Source of the DNA: Planctomycetota bacterium
Lineage (GTDB): Bacteria > Planctomycetota > JACQVV01 > JASMLP01
Assembly: GCA_030748635.1 (NCBI GenBank)
Contig: JASMLP010000196.1
Location: 1-54,443 of the forward strand
Length of the DNA stretch: 54,443 nt
Reading direction: 5' to 3'
In this document: positions 17,421 to 26,855 of the stretch, piece after piece
Layout: each line of letters starts with the position of its first letter
Position numbering within the stretch: the first letter of the stretch is position 1
Translations under genes and position numbers: made by a program
The notes under the pieces: generated by a model
Database searches by the model: none
What the model was told of the DNA's origin: nothing
Seen by the model: the letters and a program-made list of their open reading frames with translations, nothing else

Positions 17421-18419
17421 TCAGGAGATCGGATCCTCCGGAAAATGACAGGCGGCCCAGTGGCCTGAACCGACCTCGACCTGAGGCGGAGCTTCCTGCC
17501 GACACCGATCCTGGGCGATCGGACATCGGGTATGAAAATGACATCCTGACGGAGGATTGATGGGACTGGGGACATCCCCCTCCAGAACAATACGGTCCTT
17601 CTTCGCAGTCGGGTCGGGAACGGGAATCGCTGACATCAGGCAACGGGTATAAGGGTGAGTCGGAGATTCGTACAGATCGCGAGAAGAGGCCATCTCCACG
17701 ATCTCCCCCAGATACATCACCGCGACTCGAGTGGAGATGTGTTCCACCACTGCGAGATCGTGCGCGATAAAGAGATACGATAAGTTCATCTCTCGTTGCA
17801 GTTCGATCAACAGATTGATGATCTGAGCCTGGATCGACACATCCAGCGCGCTCACGGCCTCATCGCAAACGATAAAGCGCGGCTCGAGCGCGATGGCGCG
17901 AGCGATCCCGATCCGCTGACGCTGCCCCCCCGAAAATTCGTGCGGATACCGATTGAGATGTCGCTTCGAAAGCCCGACCTTTTCCAGCAGTTCGCGCACC
18001 CGCTGACGTCGCTCTTCCCCCTGGGCAATCCCGTGAATGGTGAGCGCTTCGCCCACGATCGACTCCACCGTCATCCGCGGGTTGAGTGAACTGTACGGAT
18101 CCTGAAAAATGATCTGCATCCGACGTCGCATCCGACGCAACTCTTTACCGCGCATCTGGGCGACGTCCTTGCCTTCGAAATGAACCGTCCCCGCTGTCGG
18201 CTCGATCAATCGCAAGATGGAGCGTCCGACAGTCGTCTTGCCGCATCCCGACTCCCCGACGAGACCTAGAGTTTCCCCTTCTCCCACCTCGAAGCTGACG
18301 CCATCCACCGCTTGCACCCAACCCACCGTCTTGCTGAACACCCCTTTCTTGATCGGAAAGTGCATCTTCAGATCGCTCACCTCGAGCAGAGCGGAACGTC
18401 CCGTATTCTCCGAACTCAC
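17421..18419 (-). CDS. oppF: Peptide ABC transporter ATP-binding protein (OppF/DppF-like)
   Basis: This 332-residue ATPase energises a peptide or nickel-type importer. It has Walker [15 protein letters not shown]-loop [12 protein letters not shown], signature [14 protein letters not shown], Walker [15 protein letters not shown] and the switch His in [12 protein letters not shown]. The C-terminal oligopeptide-transporter extension has [14 protein letters not shown], cysteines seen in OppD/OppF proteins. Walker B ends DEAVSALD rather than the common DEPVSALD. Start: a GTG at 18419, seven bases after AGGAG and overlapping the oppD stop as GTGA; the longer reading to 18467 overlaps oppD and is not favoured. 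A terminator follows immediately. Peptides are the likely cargo, but sugars or metals are possible in this family. Confidence 0.93.
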   Translation of the reverse strand: MSSENTGRSALLEVSDLKMHFPIKKGVFSKTVGWVQAVDGVSFEVGEGETLGLVGESGCGKTTVGRSILRLIEPTAGTVHFEGKDVAQMRGKELRRMRRRMQIIFQDPYSSLNPRMTVESIVGEALTIHGIAQGEERRQRVRELLEKVGLSKRHLNRYPHEFSGGQRQRIGIARAIALEPRFIVCDEAVSALDVSIQAQIINLLIELQREMNLSYLFIAHDLAVVEHISTRVAVMYLGEIVEMASSRDLYESPTHPYTRCLMSAIPVPDPTAKKDRIVLEGDVPSPINPPSGCHFHTRCPIAQDRCRQEAPPQVEVGSGHWAACHFPEDPIS

Positions 18420-19417
18420 GATGCCGCTCCTTCCTTCAAACCCTGCTCGACGATGTGGCAGGCGCACGCGTGGTCGCTGGCCACCGAGATCAATGTCGGT
18501 TCGGACTCATGGCAGACATCCTCCACCCGATCACATCGATTGTTGAACTTGCACCCGGGAGGAAATTCCAGAGGACTGGGAACAACCCCAGGAATCACTT
18601 CCAAAACCTCCTTTTGATGGCTGATATCCGGAAGACTCCGGAAGAGACCGTCGGTATACGGATGCTTCGGGTTGCCGAAGAGCTCCACCACCGGAGCGGT
18701 CTCGACCACCTTCGACGCATACATCACCGCCACCTGGTCCGCCATCTCCGCCACCACTCCCAGGTCGTGAGTGATCAGCAAAATGCTCATGCCGAAGTCC
18801 TTTTGCAACCCTCGAAGAAGATCGAGGATCTGAGCCTGAATCGTCACATCGAGCGCGGTCGTGGGTTCGTCGGCAATCAGAAGCTTCGGATTGCAGGAGA
18901 GCGCCATCGCGATCATGACTCGCTGCTTCATCCCTCCGGAAAGCTGGTGGGGGTATTCATCGATCCTCGTGGCGGCGGCGGGTATTCCCACCTTTTCGAG
19001 CATCTCGATCGCCCGTTTGCGAGCCTCGGAAAAGGACACTTTCTGATGCAAAACAATCGCCTCGATGATCTGATTTCCGACGGTAAATACCGGATTGAGA
19101 CTCGTCATCGGCTCCTGGAAAATCATCGAGATGTCGTTCCCGCGGATCCGCCGCATCTCCCGTTCGCTCACCCGGGTGAGATCCTTCCCCTCGAAAAGAA
19201 TCCGCCCCCCCACGATCTTTCCCGGAGGCTCGGGGATGAGGCGAAGAATCGACATCGCCGTGACACTCTTGCCACAACCCGACTCGCCTACCACGGCGAG
19301 AGTTTCCCCCTCGCGAAGTTCATAATTCACCCCGTCGACCGCCTTCACCACTCCCTCGTCGGTGAAGAAGTGGGTTCGCAGGTCTTCGATTCGCAGTATC
19401 GTGTCGGTTTGGCTCAT
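18416..19417 (-). CDS. oppD: Peptide ABC transporter ATP-binding protein (OppD/DppD-like)
   Basis: This is a 333-residue partner ATPase for OppF. Motifs in order: Walker [17 protein letters not shown]-loop [15 protein letters not shown], signature [14 protein letters not shown], Walker [15 protein letters not shown], switch His [13 protein letters not shown]. The C terminus holds the oligopeptide-transporter extension with [14 protein letters not shown]. OppD and OppF are paralogues that act as a heterodimer at the cytosolic face of OppB/OppC. The gene starts 6 nt after the oppC stop and overlaps oppF by 4 nt. No fault in the catalytic motifs is visible. Confidence 0.94.
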   Translation of the reverse strand: MSQTDTILRIEDLRTHFFTDEGVVKAVDGVNYELREGETLAVVGESGCGKSVTAMSILRLIPEPPGKIVGGRILFEGKDLTRVSEREMRRIRGNDISMIFQEPMTSLNPVFTVGNQIIEAIVLHQKVSFSEARKRAIEMLEKVGIPAAATRIDEYPHQLSGGMKQRVMIAMALSCNPKLLIADEPTTALDVTIQAQILDLLRGLQKDFGMSILLITHDLGVVAEMADQVAVMYASKVVETAPVVELFGNPKHPYTDGLFRSLPDISHQKEVLEVIPGVVPSPLEFPPGCKFNNRCDRVEDVCHESEPTLISVASDHACACHIVEQGLKEGAAS

Positions 19418-19423
19418 GCTGAA

Positions 19424-20701
19424 CTATTCACGCAAATGCGGGTCGAGGGCGTCCCGTAGCCCTTCGCCCAGGATATTGTAGGCCGTCACGGTCAAAAAGA
19501 TCATCGCGGTGGAGGGCCAGAGAATCCACCACCACTCGTAATTTTCATACCCGACCTTGACCATCTGCCCCCAGGAGGCGGCCGGAGCATCGATCCCCAC
19601 CCCCAGGAACGAAAGGCCACTCTCGGTCAAAATGGCCCCGGCGACCCCGAAGGTCGCAGAAACCAGCGCCGGCGCGATGGCGTTAGGCAAGATGTGCCGC
19701 AAAATAATTCGCGCGTTCGAAAGCCCCAGCGCACGCGCCGCGAGGACGAATTCGCGCCCACGAAATTTGAGGAATTCACCTCGAATCAATCGCGCCACCC
19801 CGGTCCAACTCGTGAACCCGATGACGAACATGATGACAAAGATCTTGGGAACGTTCCGTAGATCCTCATGCTCTCGTAACACCCCGACCAGAACCAGAAT
19901 GAGGAAAAAACTGGGAAAAGTGATCATGATCTCGACCAGCCGACTGATCAGGATATCGACCCAGCCGCCAAAATAGCCGGCGCAGGCTCCGATCAAGACC
20001 CCGATCGCGACATAGATCGCCACCCCGATGAATCCGATGGTCAATGCAACCCGCGCCCCGTACAAAAGCCGAGCCGCCACATCCCGCCCCCCCGCGTCGG
20101 TACCCAACCAGTGGGGATTGACAAGAATGATCTCGTTCCCTTCCTGATCGATCGTCGTCACCTCCACTCCAGGGCCTTCCGAAACGAAGTCGGCATCCCG
20201 GGTTCGAAAGCTATAAGGGATGGGAGGAAACACCCCCTTTTCCAGCACGAAGGAACGCTCCAATTCACTCTGCGGAGTCAAGGGGCCGATGCGAGTCAGA
20301 AGGGCCAGGGTCGTTACCACTCCCAGAAACCCCACCCCCCACCAGACCACGACCCGCCCCCGGGGCCAGTCCGCATTTCCAGCCGACAGACGCCACCCTC
20401 CCCACAGAACCGCCAGTCCCGGTAGAAGCAACAGCATCAAACAGTTGAAAAAGTGATCGTGCTGAAACTCGAAGAGAAAGAGCTGTCGAAACCAGGGGAA
20501 CTCCGTTCCATTTTCCCCGTCGTAAACGAAGGGAGCATCATGAGCAAGCACCGGGGCGAAAATCGCCAGGACGAACAGAACCAGGATGAAAACCAGCGCC
20601 ACCATCGCCTGACGATTGCGACGGAGTTGACCCCAGACAATCTGCCAGTACTCGAGATCCCGAGTGTCGGGCTGGGGAGTGGAGGTCGGTGTGGAGGACA
20701 T
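19424..20701 (-). CDS. oppC: Peptide ABC transporter permease (OppC/DppC-like) with extra N-terminal segment
   Basis: This 425-residue permease is about 100 residues longer than usual. The C-terminal half is standard OppC: GTDAGGRDVAARLLYGARVAL, then the EAA loop (REFVLAARALGLSNARIILR) and RHILPNAIAPALV, with six membrane spans. Between the first span (about 34-52) and the core there is an insertion with two additional hydrophobic segments (CLMLLLLPGLAVLWGGW and VVVWWGVGFLGVVTTLALL) and a hydrophilic stretch carrying IPYSFRTRD. The ATG shares one base with the oppB stop (TGATG). The unusual form parallels the enlarged oppB, so both may come from one lineage-specific transporter type. Confidence 0.92.
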   Translation of the reverse strand: MSSTPTSTPQPDTRDLEYWQIVWGQLRRNRQAMVALVFILVLFVLAIFAPVLAHDAPFVYDGENGTEFPWFRQLFLFEFQHDHFFNCLMLLLLPGLAVLWGGWRLSAGNADWPRGRVVVWWGVGFLGVVTTLALLTRIGPLTPQSELERSFVLEKGVFPPIPYSFRTRDADFVSEGPGVEVTTIDQEGNEIILVNPHWLGTDAGGRDVAARLLYGARVALTIGFIGVAIYVAIGVLIGACAGYFGGWVDILISRLVEIMITFPSFFLILVLVGVLREHEDLRNVPKIFVIMFVIGFTSWTGVARLIRGEFLKFRGREFVLAARALGLSNARIILRHILPNAIAPALVSATFGVAGAILTESGLSFLGVGIDAPAASWGQMVKVGYENYEWWWILWPSTAMIFLTVTAYNILGEGLRDALDPHLRE

Positions 20702-22230
20702 CAGTCGTAGGTAATTCGTGGATCGGCCACGGCATAGAGAAGGTCGGAGAGAAGGATCCCGAGCTGGACGAGAATCGCCGTGATCACCATCACCCCCATC
20801 AAGGTGGTGTAGTCGTTCTTGAAGATCGATTGTAGCGAGAGATACCCCATCCCCTGGATGCTGAAGATATGTTCGAGAATGACGCTACCGCCGACCATGA
20901 TCGGAAGGAGATTAGCAAACAAGGTGATCAGAGGAATGAGCGCGTTACGCAATCCGTGCTTCAAGATCACCACACGCTCGGAAAGTCCTTTGGCCCGGGC
21001 CGTGCGCATGTAGTCCTGCCGAATCACCTCGAGCATACCGGTACGCGCATAGCGTGAGAGCGAAGCCAGCCCCCCATAGGTGAGACAGACAATCGGCAGC
21101 ACCAGGTGCCAGAGGTAATCCCCGACCCGCTCCAGGGCGTTCATCCACATCCATTCCGCGTCCGGAGAGGTCAAACCATCGACCGGCATGAAATCCCACG
21201 GATGGCCGGTGGCAAAGAGGTGACGAAGAATAATGGCTCCGACAAAAGATGGAAGCGAATAGAGGACAAAGAGAAAAAGAGATAGCGCCTGCTCGGTCAA
21301 GGTCCGATGCTGAACCGCGGAAAAAATCCCGATGGGGATCGCGATCGTATAGACCAGGATGGTCGAAATCACCATCAGCACTAGGCTGACTTGAAGATGA
21401 CGCAGGATCCGGTCGAATACCGGTTCCCGCTGCCCGGTCTCGGTCGAAAGGCCAAGATCCAGATGCATCAGATCCCAGAGGTAGAGCGCGTACTGAGTCT
21501 CTCCGAAAAACACACCCAGCTTGCGAAACCATCCGTATTGGTACTCGTACTGGTGGGATTGCCACCAACTCTTCCACCCGGCCACAAGCTCGGTCAAACG
21601 CTCCTCATTCACCCCTTCATGAGCCTTCTGGTCGTACCGCTTGGTCGCCAGAGCGAGAAAACTGGTAGCCACGATCCGCTCGTTACGGTCGTCGCTGTCC
21701 AATCGCTGAACCAGAGTCGGAACCGACCAGGACCCTAGATCCCGAAGACGGCGGATCGCCGTCGCATAGATCAACTTGGTGGTGCTGCGAGCGAAGGTCT
21801 CCAGAGCCACGCCCCCCTCCTCGAGCGCTCCACGCGCGGTATCGTCGAGGTTGGCGATCTCCCATTCCTCCCCTAACGCTTCCACCTGGGATAGCGCTTC
21901 GACCTGACTCTCCCCCTTTCGAAGAGATACGATGACTTCACTCAGCCTAGGCTCGTCATGACTCAGAATAATCCGCACCAGCCGCAAGGTTTTCTCCCGG
22001 TGATCGAGAAAACCGTTGGGGTTGAAGAGGACCGGCTTATCCAGATGAAACTGTTTACGCAGTTCGTCAGTATCCTGCTGGATATCGCCCGGACTGAACC
22101 CCTGCCCCGACCCCATCCCCTTGTCGATCGGCGACCCCGGGGCCATGTGAATGACCACGAAATTGATCAACGTCACCCCGAAAAGAGTGATCGGAATCAG
22201 GAGAAGTCGCTTGAGAATGTATGTCCACAC
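20701..22230 (-). CDS. oppB: Peptide ABC transporter permease (OppB/DppB-like) with large inserted domain
   Basis: This 509-residue permease is far longer than the usual 310-340. It starts normally (YILKRLLLIPITLFGVTLIN, then HMAPGSPID) and ends with the usual core: GLSTETGQREPVFDRILRHL, the EAA loop (QDYMRTARAKGLSERVVILK) and RNALIPLITL. Between residues of about 75 and 255 there is a hydrophilic, helical insertion. Part of it (GSWSVPTLVQRLDSDDRNER and IVATSFLALATKRY) reads like a HEAT repeat. By topology the insert lies outside the membrane, in the loop after the first span on the binding-protein side. The gene starts 29 nt after the binding-protein stop. The frame is intact, so this is not an assembly fusion. 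Confidence 0.93.
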   Translation of the reverse strand: MWTYILKRLLLIPITLFGVTLINFVVIHMAPGSPIDKGMGSGQGFSPGDIQQDTDELRKQFHLDKPVLFNPNGFLDHREKTLRLVRIILSHDEPRLSEVIVSLRKGESQVEALSQVEALGEEWEIANLDDTARGALEEGGVALETFARSTTKLIYATAIRRLRDLGSWSVPTLVQRLDSDDRNERIVATSFLALATKRYDQKAHEGVNEERLTELVAGWKSWWQSHQYEYQYGWFRKLGVFFGETQYALYLWDLMHLDLGLSTETGQREPVFDRILRHLQVSLVLMVISTILVYTIAIPIGIFSAVQHRTLTEQALSLFLFVLYSLPSFVGAIILRHLFATGHPWDFMPVDGLTSPDAEWMWMNALERVGDYLWHLVLPIVCLTYGGLASLSRYARTGMLEVIRQDYMRTARAKGLSERVVILKHGLRNALIPLITLFANLLPIMVGGSVILEHIFSIQGMGYLSLQSIFKNDYTTLMGVMVITAILVQLGILLSDLLYAVADPRITYD

Positions 22231-22259
22231 AGAAGTCGTACTCGAATCGGCCTAACGGT

Positions 22260-24203
22260 TCACTGAATCCGTTTCCGGGGAGCGATCCACCACTCTCGAC
22301 GATCGTAACAAGGGCGCAGGCCGGTCCCATAATAGGTCACCCCCTGCAGACGCGTGTCATAAGCCACGATGGAACGGTCGAAAAACAGAAACGTATAGGG
22401 CTGTTCTTCGTGCAGGTGGCGATGGAACTGATGGTAGAGAACCTTGCGATCTTCCAGATCGATCGTTTTCTGGATCTTGGCGATCAACGCATCCGCCTTT
22501 TGACTACGAAAACCGACAAAGTTGGACGAGTGCCGTTCATCGGCGTAACGGGAATGCCAGAGTTGATTGGGGTCGGGCATGAAGTCGAGCCCCCACCCCA
22601 GCATCGCCGCCTCGAAATCGAATTCATTCAGTTTATCCAGGAAAAGCCCCCACTTCAGCGGGGCGATATCCATCTCGACGCCCACTCTCCGAAAGTCCTC
22701 CTTGATCGTCTCGGCGATGCGCTGATACACGGGGTTGTCGGCGTAGATATAGAGAGAAAATTCCATGCGATAGCTCTTCCCGGCGATCGTTTTTTTCCAC
22801 ACCCCATCCCCCCCGAGCGTCCAGCCCGCCTCTCGAAAAAGAGCCTTGGACTGTTCCGGGTCGTGCGGCCACGGCTTCACCGAGGGATCGCTGGCCGGGC
22901 CCAGTTGGAAAAACGGGCCGGTTTGGATCTTGGCCGTTCCGTACATGAGCTTGCGACAGATAAAGGGTCGATCGATCGCCATCGTCAGAGCACGGCGCAC
23001 TCGTCGATCCTGAAACTTGGGAAGTCGCTGATTCCACCCGACGTACCGGTAGACCGGATAGTCGTACAACTCGATCTTCGCGGTGGGATTTTCCGAATCG
23101 AGCCGAGCCTCGCTTTTCTTGCCCGTACGGATCTGATGGTATTTGGGAGGTTTCAGGCTGTGCGAATCGATCTCGTTCTTGGAGAAAAACTTGTCGTACT
23201 GCGTGGTGGTGTCGGGAACGTAGAGGAAACGAATCCCTTCCAGATAAGGACGCTCGCCCCAGTAGTTGGGGTTCAAGATCTTCTGGACGAACTTCCCCCT
23301 CTGGTACTCGCTGAACAGATACGGTCCCGTTCCCACCAGCACCGTCTTGTTCGACCAGTGTTTGTTAAACGCCTCCGCGAACTCAGGAGAGTTCCTTGGA
23401 TCGTCGGCGCCGGGAAGTGGCTCGCCCTTCTCGTCGATCGAATAGAGATGCCTGGGAATCGGCTCGAAGCCCAGGATCTGCTCCAGAGATTTGAAATAGG
23501 TCTCTTTCCAGTGAAAGCGAATCGTGTGAGACCCCAGCACCTCCCAAGAGCTCAACTTCTCGTAATACGAACGCATGTGGGCGGCCTGGACCTTGGGGTT
23601 CATCACCACATCGAAGGTGAACGCCACGTCCGCGGCAGTGAACGGCCGCGCCCCCACCGGAGTCCCATCGGGGAGGCGAAAAGAGTGCCAGTTCACTCCC
23701 CGTCGCAGTTCCACCGTGATGACCTTCCCATCCTCGGAAATATCCCATTGGGTGGCCAGAACCGCCTCCCATCGAGTCGGGTCCGCCATGGACCGATCGG
23801 TCAGAGATTCGCAGACCAGACGGCGAAAGTCCCCACTGGTCGTGTCGGTGGCGGTGACCGGATCGATGGAACTCGGATCGTTGGCGTACGCGCTTCGAAA
23901 CGTCCCTCCATTTCGAGCCGGGTCTCGCGCCTCAGAAGAGGTCAACGCGCCCGAGTTTCCGGCGCCAGGTCGGACATCCGCTCCACGCAACATATCCACC
24001 AGAGAGTCGACTCCCCGGGCCTGAAGTTTTACTTCACTCTGTAAGCGGCTCACCGCTTCAGCATGTTTTTCTTGTGCTTTCTGAAGATCGATCATCCGGT
24101 TTTCGAACCGGGTCAACTGATAGACGAGGAACATAGCGCAAAGAAAGAGTAACGAAATGAAAAAGGAAAGCGCCACAGTCTTGAGTGTTGATGTTTCGTT
24201 CAT
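22260..24203 (-). CDS. oppA: Membrane-anchored extracellular solute-binding protein, family 5
   Basis: This 647-residue protein delivers substrate to the OppB/OppC permease. Instead of a lipoprotein signal it has one N-terminal transmembrane helix (about residues 9-28, TVALSFFISLLFLCAMFLVY) followed by a heptad-rich stretch (about 30-75, ENRMIDLQKAQEKHAEAVS) likely to form a coiled coil. The SBP_bac_5 domain starts at about residue 105 (GGTFRSAYANDPSSIDP) with family marks such as PFTAADVAFTFDVVMNP, VGTGPYLFSEYQRG and the C-terminal HEEQPYTFLFF. The ATG at 24203 fits the membrane helix; the reading to 24290 adds residues with no support. It is first in the operon behind a promoter-like sequence at 24289-24318. 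Peptide is the likely cargo. Confidence 0.9.
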   Translation of the reverse strand: MNETSTLKTVALSFFISLLFLCAMFLVYQLTRFENRMIDLQKAQEKHAEAVSRLQSEVKLQARGVDSLVDMLRGADVRPGAGNSGALTSSEARDPARNGGTFRSAYANDPSSIDPVTATDTTSGDFRRLVCESLTDRSMADPTRWEAVLATQWDISEDGKVITVELRRGVNWHSFRLPDGTPVGARPFTAADVAFTFDVVMNPKVQAAHMRSYYEKLSSWEVLGSHTIRFHWKETYFKSLEQILGFEPIPRHLYSIDEKGEPLPGADDPRNSPEFAEAFNKHWSNKTVLVGTGPYLFSEYQRGKFVQKILNPNYWGERPYLEGIRFLYVPDTTTQYDKFFSKNEIDSHSLKPPKYHQIRTGKKSEARLDSENPTAKIELYDYPVYRYVGWNQRLPKFQDRRVRRALTMAIDRPFICRKLMYGTAKIQTGPFFQLGPASDPSVKPWPHDPEQSKALFREAGWTLGGDGVWKKTIAGKSYRMEFSLYIYADNPVYQRIAETIKEDFRRVGVEMDIAPLKWGLFLDKLNEFDFEAAMLGWGLDFMPDPNQLWHSRYADERHSSNFVGFRSQKADALIAKIQKTIDLEDRKVLYHQFHRHLHEEQPYTFLFFDRSIVAYDTRLQGVTYYGTGLRPCYDRREWWIAPRKRIQ

Positions 24204-24288
24204 AGATTCCCGGGTTTCTTCTGAGTCGCGCACGGTGCGTCCTTTCCAGAGGAGTGAACGCCCACGATATATCGCCAGCCAGCAACCC

Positions 24289-24318
24289 AACCTACTGCCG
24301 ACCCCGAGAGACTGTCAA
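24289..24318 (-). promoter_or_regulatory. Probable promoter of the opp operon
   Basis: On the minus strand a perfect TTGACA (24313-24318) is followed after 18 bases by TAGGTT (24289-24294), about 86 nt ahead of the binding-protein ATG. The -35 is perfect but the -10 is weak. It lies in the divergent gap shared with the GspK-like gene. Confidence 0.45.
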
Positions 24319-24396
24319 GAACAACGGAAAAACGTCCGATCGAAAAGTGTTGAAGCAACAGAGAAACCTCGAATCTTCTGGCATTCGCGTTGTAGA

Positions 24397-25578
24397 ATGC
24401 CCCGCATGGTACGGCACACTTCCGACTCTTCCCGCCAGGCGTTAGCCCTGGTCATGACCCTGCTCACGGTCATCGTCCTGGCCATCGTGATCAGCCAGCT
24501 GGTGTATTCGACCGCCATCGACCTCCGAGTGGCCTCGAACCACGCATCCATGGCCCAGAACGATATCGCTCTCACGAGCGCCGCGTTCCTGGTGATGGCC
24601 AAGCTGGACATGGCCGACGAACTGCACGGCGAAGAAGCTTACCATGCGCTCAACGACCCTTGGGCCCAGGAATTCGAACACGAATTCGGCAAGGAGACCA
24701 TTCTCGAAATCAAGGTCGTCGATCACGAACGGCGCTTCAATCTGCTCCGCTTGGTCGAAGGCGAAGAAGCTGATCAGGAGCGGGCCAAGAAAGCGTTCAC
24801 CGCTCTCCTGGAAAGCGTTCGTCCCGACACGAACCCAGGTCCCGAATCTCTGGTAGACCGGATTATCACCTGGATGAAAGACAAAACAGGATGGAAAGCC
24901 CCCGAGAAGGGATCCTCTCAACCTCTCGTAGCCAAGGGCAGTTCTCTTCCCCTGGTCTCTCTCGACGACCTGACCCTGGTGGATGGAATCGATTCGGGAT
25001 TCCTGGACGGAGAAGAGGATGAAAACGGAGAATACACCCCCGGGATTCGCCACTACGTGACGATCCAGTCCAACCAGAAGATCAACCTCAACACCGCCTC
25101 CAAAGCGGTACTGATGACACTCTCTCCGGATATCACCAACGAGATTGCCGAAGCGGTGGTCGAAGCCCGAGGAGGAGGTGGATCGGAACCCGACGACGGC
25201 CGTGAAACCCAGCAATCTCTGGCGGGCGCGGAGACCGAATCGACTCCGTTTACCAAGATCGACGATGAAGGAGTCAAGAATCTATTCAGCGAGGAAGCCA
25301 GCTCCGAAGAGGCGGAGTGGGCCGAATCCAAGAAAACCGAGAAAGAATCGGAATCCTCTTCCGAGGAAGCCGAAGAGGGAGAAGAGGAAAAAACCACGAT
25401 CTGGGATGTGATCCAGCACGACATCACCGTGGAAAGCGAGACCTTCGGGGCCGAATGCACCGCCCGGAAGGAGAACTTACGGCGCAAGATCGAATTCATA
25501 CTGCAACGTTCCAAAAGTGAGATGCGGATCGTCTTCTGGCGAGAAATGACGATTTCCGAGGATACCCAGGACAAATAG
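24397..25578 (+). CDS. GspK-like minor pseudopilin (type II secretion/type IV pilus-like)
   Basis: This 393-residue protein has an N-terminal hydrophobic helix after a short basic leader (SRQALALVMTLLTVIVLAIV), then the GspK-like region with FNLLRLVEG and a helix-hairpin-helix segment INLNTASKAVLMTLSPDI. GspK caps the pseudopilus tip in type II secretion. No clear prepilin peptidase Gly-Phe site is seen, and the glutamate at +5 that GspK also lacks is absent. The C-terminal part has a long acidic stretch (SEEASSEEAEWAESKKTEKE and more) that is unusual for the family. No other type II secretion gene is adjacent. The ATG at 24397 was chosen; 24406 is also possible, and a -10-like TAGAAT at 24393-24398 would make a leaderless message from 24406. 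Confidence 0.7.
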   Translation: MPRMVRHTSDSSRQALALVMTLLTVIVLAIVISQLVYSTAIDLRVASNHASMAQNDIALTSAAFLVMAKLDMADELHGEEAYHALNDPWAQEFEHEFGKETILEIKVVDHERRFNLLRLVEGEEADQERAKKAFTALLESVRPDTNPGPESLVDRIITWMKDKTGWKAPEKGSSQPLVAKGSSLPLVSLDDLTLVDGIDSGFLDGEEDENGEYTPGIRHYVTIQSNQKINLNTASKAVLMTLSPDITNEIAEAVVEARGGGGSEPDDGRETQQSLAGAETESTPFTKIDDEGVKNLFSEEASSEEAEWAESKKTEKESESSSEEAEEGEEEKTTIWDVIQHDITVESETFGAECTARKENLRRKIEFILQRSKSEMRIVFWREMTISEDTQDK

Positions 25579-25710
25579 GCTCTCTTTCCGCCGACTCAGA
25601 GCCGACAAATCCGGCCGCTCCCGCGCTCTTAGTCATTGACTCGGAGGAACGTCAGGGCTACCTTCTCAGGCTTTCTCGACTCTGTTCTCTTCGAATTACG
25701 GGACTCCAAA

Positions 25711-26481
25711 ATGGCCGCGCGAATTCCCATTATTGCCGGAAACTGGAAAATGAACCTGTCCCCGGACCAGGCCCGAGAACTGTCCGCCGGTCTGGCTCGA
25801 GAACATACTCGTCCCGGAACCGTAGAAGTCTTTATCTTCCCACCCGCCCCGTACCTTTCCATCGTGGCGGAATCGACCCGTGCGAGCGCCATCCGATTCG
25901 GCGCCCAGAACATCTACCCGGAACCCAAGGGGGCCTTCACCGGAGAGACCAGCCTATCGATGGTCTCCGGACTGGGAGGTCAACTGGCCCTCGTCGGTCA
26001 TTCTGAACGTCGCCACCAGTTCGGTGAAACCGATTCTCAGGCGGCCCGCAAGGTCGCCGCGACCGTCCAAGCAGAACTCACTGCTGTTCTCTGCGTTGGA
26101 GAGACCCTCGAACAACGGGAAGCGGGCCAAACCGAATCGATCGTTACCGATCAAATCGAATCCGGTCTCCGAGAAATCGGAGCTCACCATCTCGACCAAG
26201 TCGTCCTGGCCTACGAACCGGTCTGGGCCATCGGTACCGGTAAAACCGCGACCCCGGATCAGGCCCAAGCCGTCCACCATCTTTCTCGCGCTCTTCTCAG
26301 AAAACAGTATGGAGAGGCCGCCGCCTCCTCCATGCGAATCCTCTACGGAGGAAGCGTCACACCAGACACCATATCGGGGCTCCTGGCTCGGCCCGATATC
26401 GATGGAGCCCTCGTTGGCGGGGCCAGCCTGACACTGGACTCCTTCGCCTCCATCATTCAGAATTCCGGTTTCCACTCTTAA
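25711..26481 (+). CDS. tpiA: Triosephosphate isomerase
   Basis: This 256-residue glycolytic enzyme interconverts dihydroxyacetone phosphate and glyceraldehyde 3-phosphate. Catalytic residues are visible: Asn and Lys in IIAGNWKMN, His in LVGHSERR and Glu in VLAYEPVWAIGTGK, plus the phosphate-binding loop RILYGGSV and the final GALVGGAS. The ATG at 25711 starts the family-length protein; the earlier Met at 25636 adds a non-family extension. It is followed by secG after 14 nt, a common bacterial pairing, and the run continues with yicC and gmk. Confidence 0.96.
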   Translation: MAARIPIIAGNWKMNLSPDQARELSAGLAREHTRPGTVEVFIFPPAPYLSIVAESTRASAIRFGAQNIYPEPKGAFTGETSLSMVSGLGGQLALVGHSERRHQFGETDSQAARKVAATVQAELTAVLCVGETLEQREAGQTESIVTDQIESGLREIGAHHLDQVVLAYEPVWAIGTGKTATPDQAQAVHHLSRALLRKQYGEAAASSMRILYGGSVTPDTISGLLARPDIDGALVGGASLTLDSFASIIQNSGFHS

Positions 26482-26495
26482 AGAGGCATCCAAGC

Positions 26496-26828
26496 ATGAT
26501 GTATAGCATTTTCTCGGTCATCTTTTTTATCTCCGGCTTTCTCTTGATAGCCTTGGTTTTGATGCGAAAAGGAGAAGGTGGAGGTCTTTCTGGAGCTTTC
26601 GGCGGAATGGGCAGCGACACCGCCTTCGGAGTCAAAGCAGCCAAGCACCTTGACCGCTTCATCGCAGGCCTTGCGTGCGTTTTTCTATTCACCGCCATTC
26701 TCTTGAACCTCAAGCCGTTCCGAAAGAAACCGGAACGTCTTGTCGAAGCCCAGACCGAAGTCAAAGCTCCAGCCGGCGCCGAGCCCCAAGCCCCCTCGAC
26801 TCCGCCCACTCCTGAAGAAAACAAGTAA
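26496..26828 (+). CDS. secG: Preprotein translocase subunit SecG
   Basis: This 110-residue SecG assists SecYE in protein export across the inner membrane. It has two hydrophobic helices (SIFSVIFFISGFLLIALVLM and FIAGLACVFLFTAILLNL) flanking the family loop RKGEGGGLSGAFGGMGSDTAFG. The C terminus is an Ala/Pro/Glu-rich tail longer than the helices need (PAGAEPQAPSTPPTPEEN), as often seen in SecG. It follows tpiA directly and precedes yicC by 27 nt. The identification is safe despite the short length. Confidence 0.92.
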   Translation: MMYSIFSVIFFISGFLLIALVLMRKGEGGGLSGAFGGMGSDTAFGVKAAKHLDRFIAGLACVFLFTAILLNLKPFRKKPERLVEAQTEVKAPAGAEPQAPSTPPTPEENK

Positions 26829-26855
26829 CCTGTTCCCACGAAAGAGACCGGTGCC

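Noticed and set aside
18455-19459. 334-residue plus-strand ORF
   Set aside because: It is antisense to oppD with its intact Walker and signature motifs.
22221-24044. 607-residue plus-strand ORF
   Set aside because: It is the reverse of the solute-binding protein, which has clear family motifs on the minus strand; the opposite reading has a shadow-like composition.
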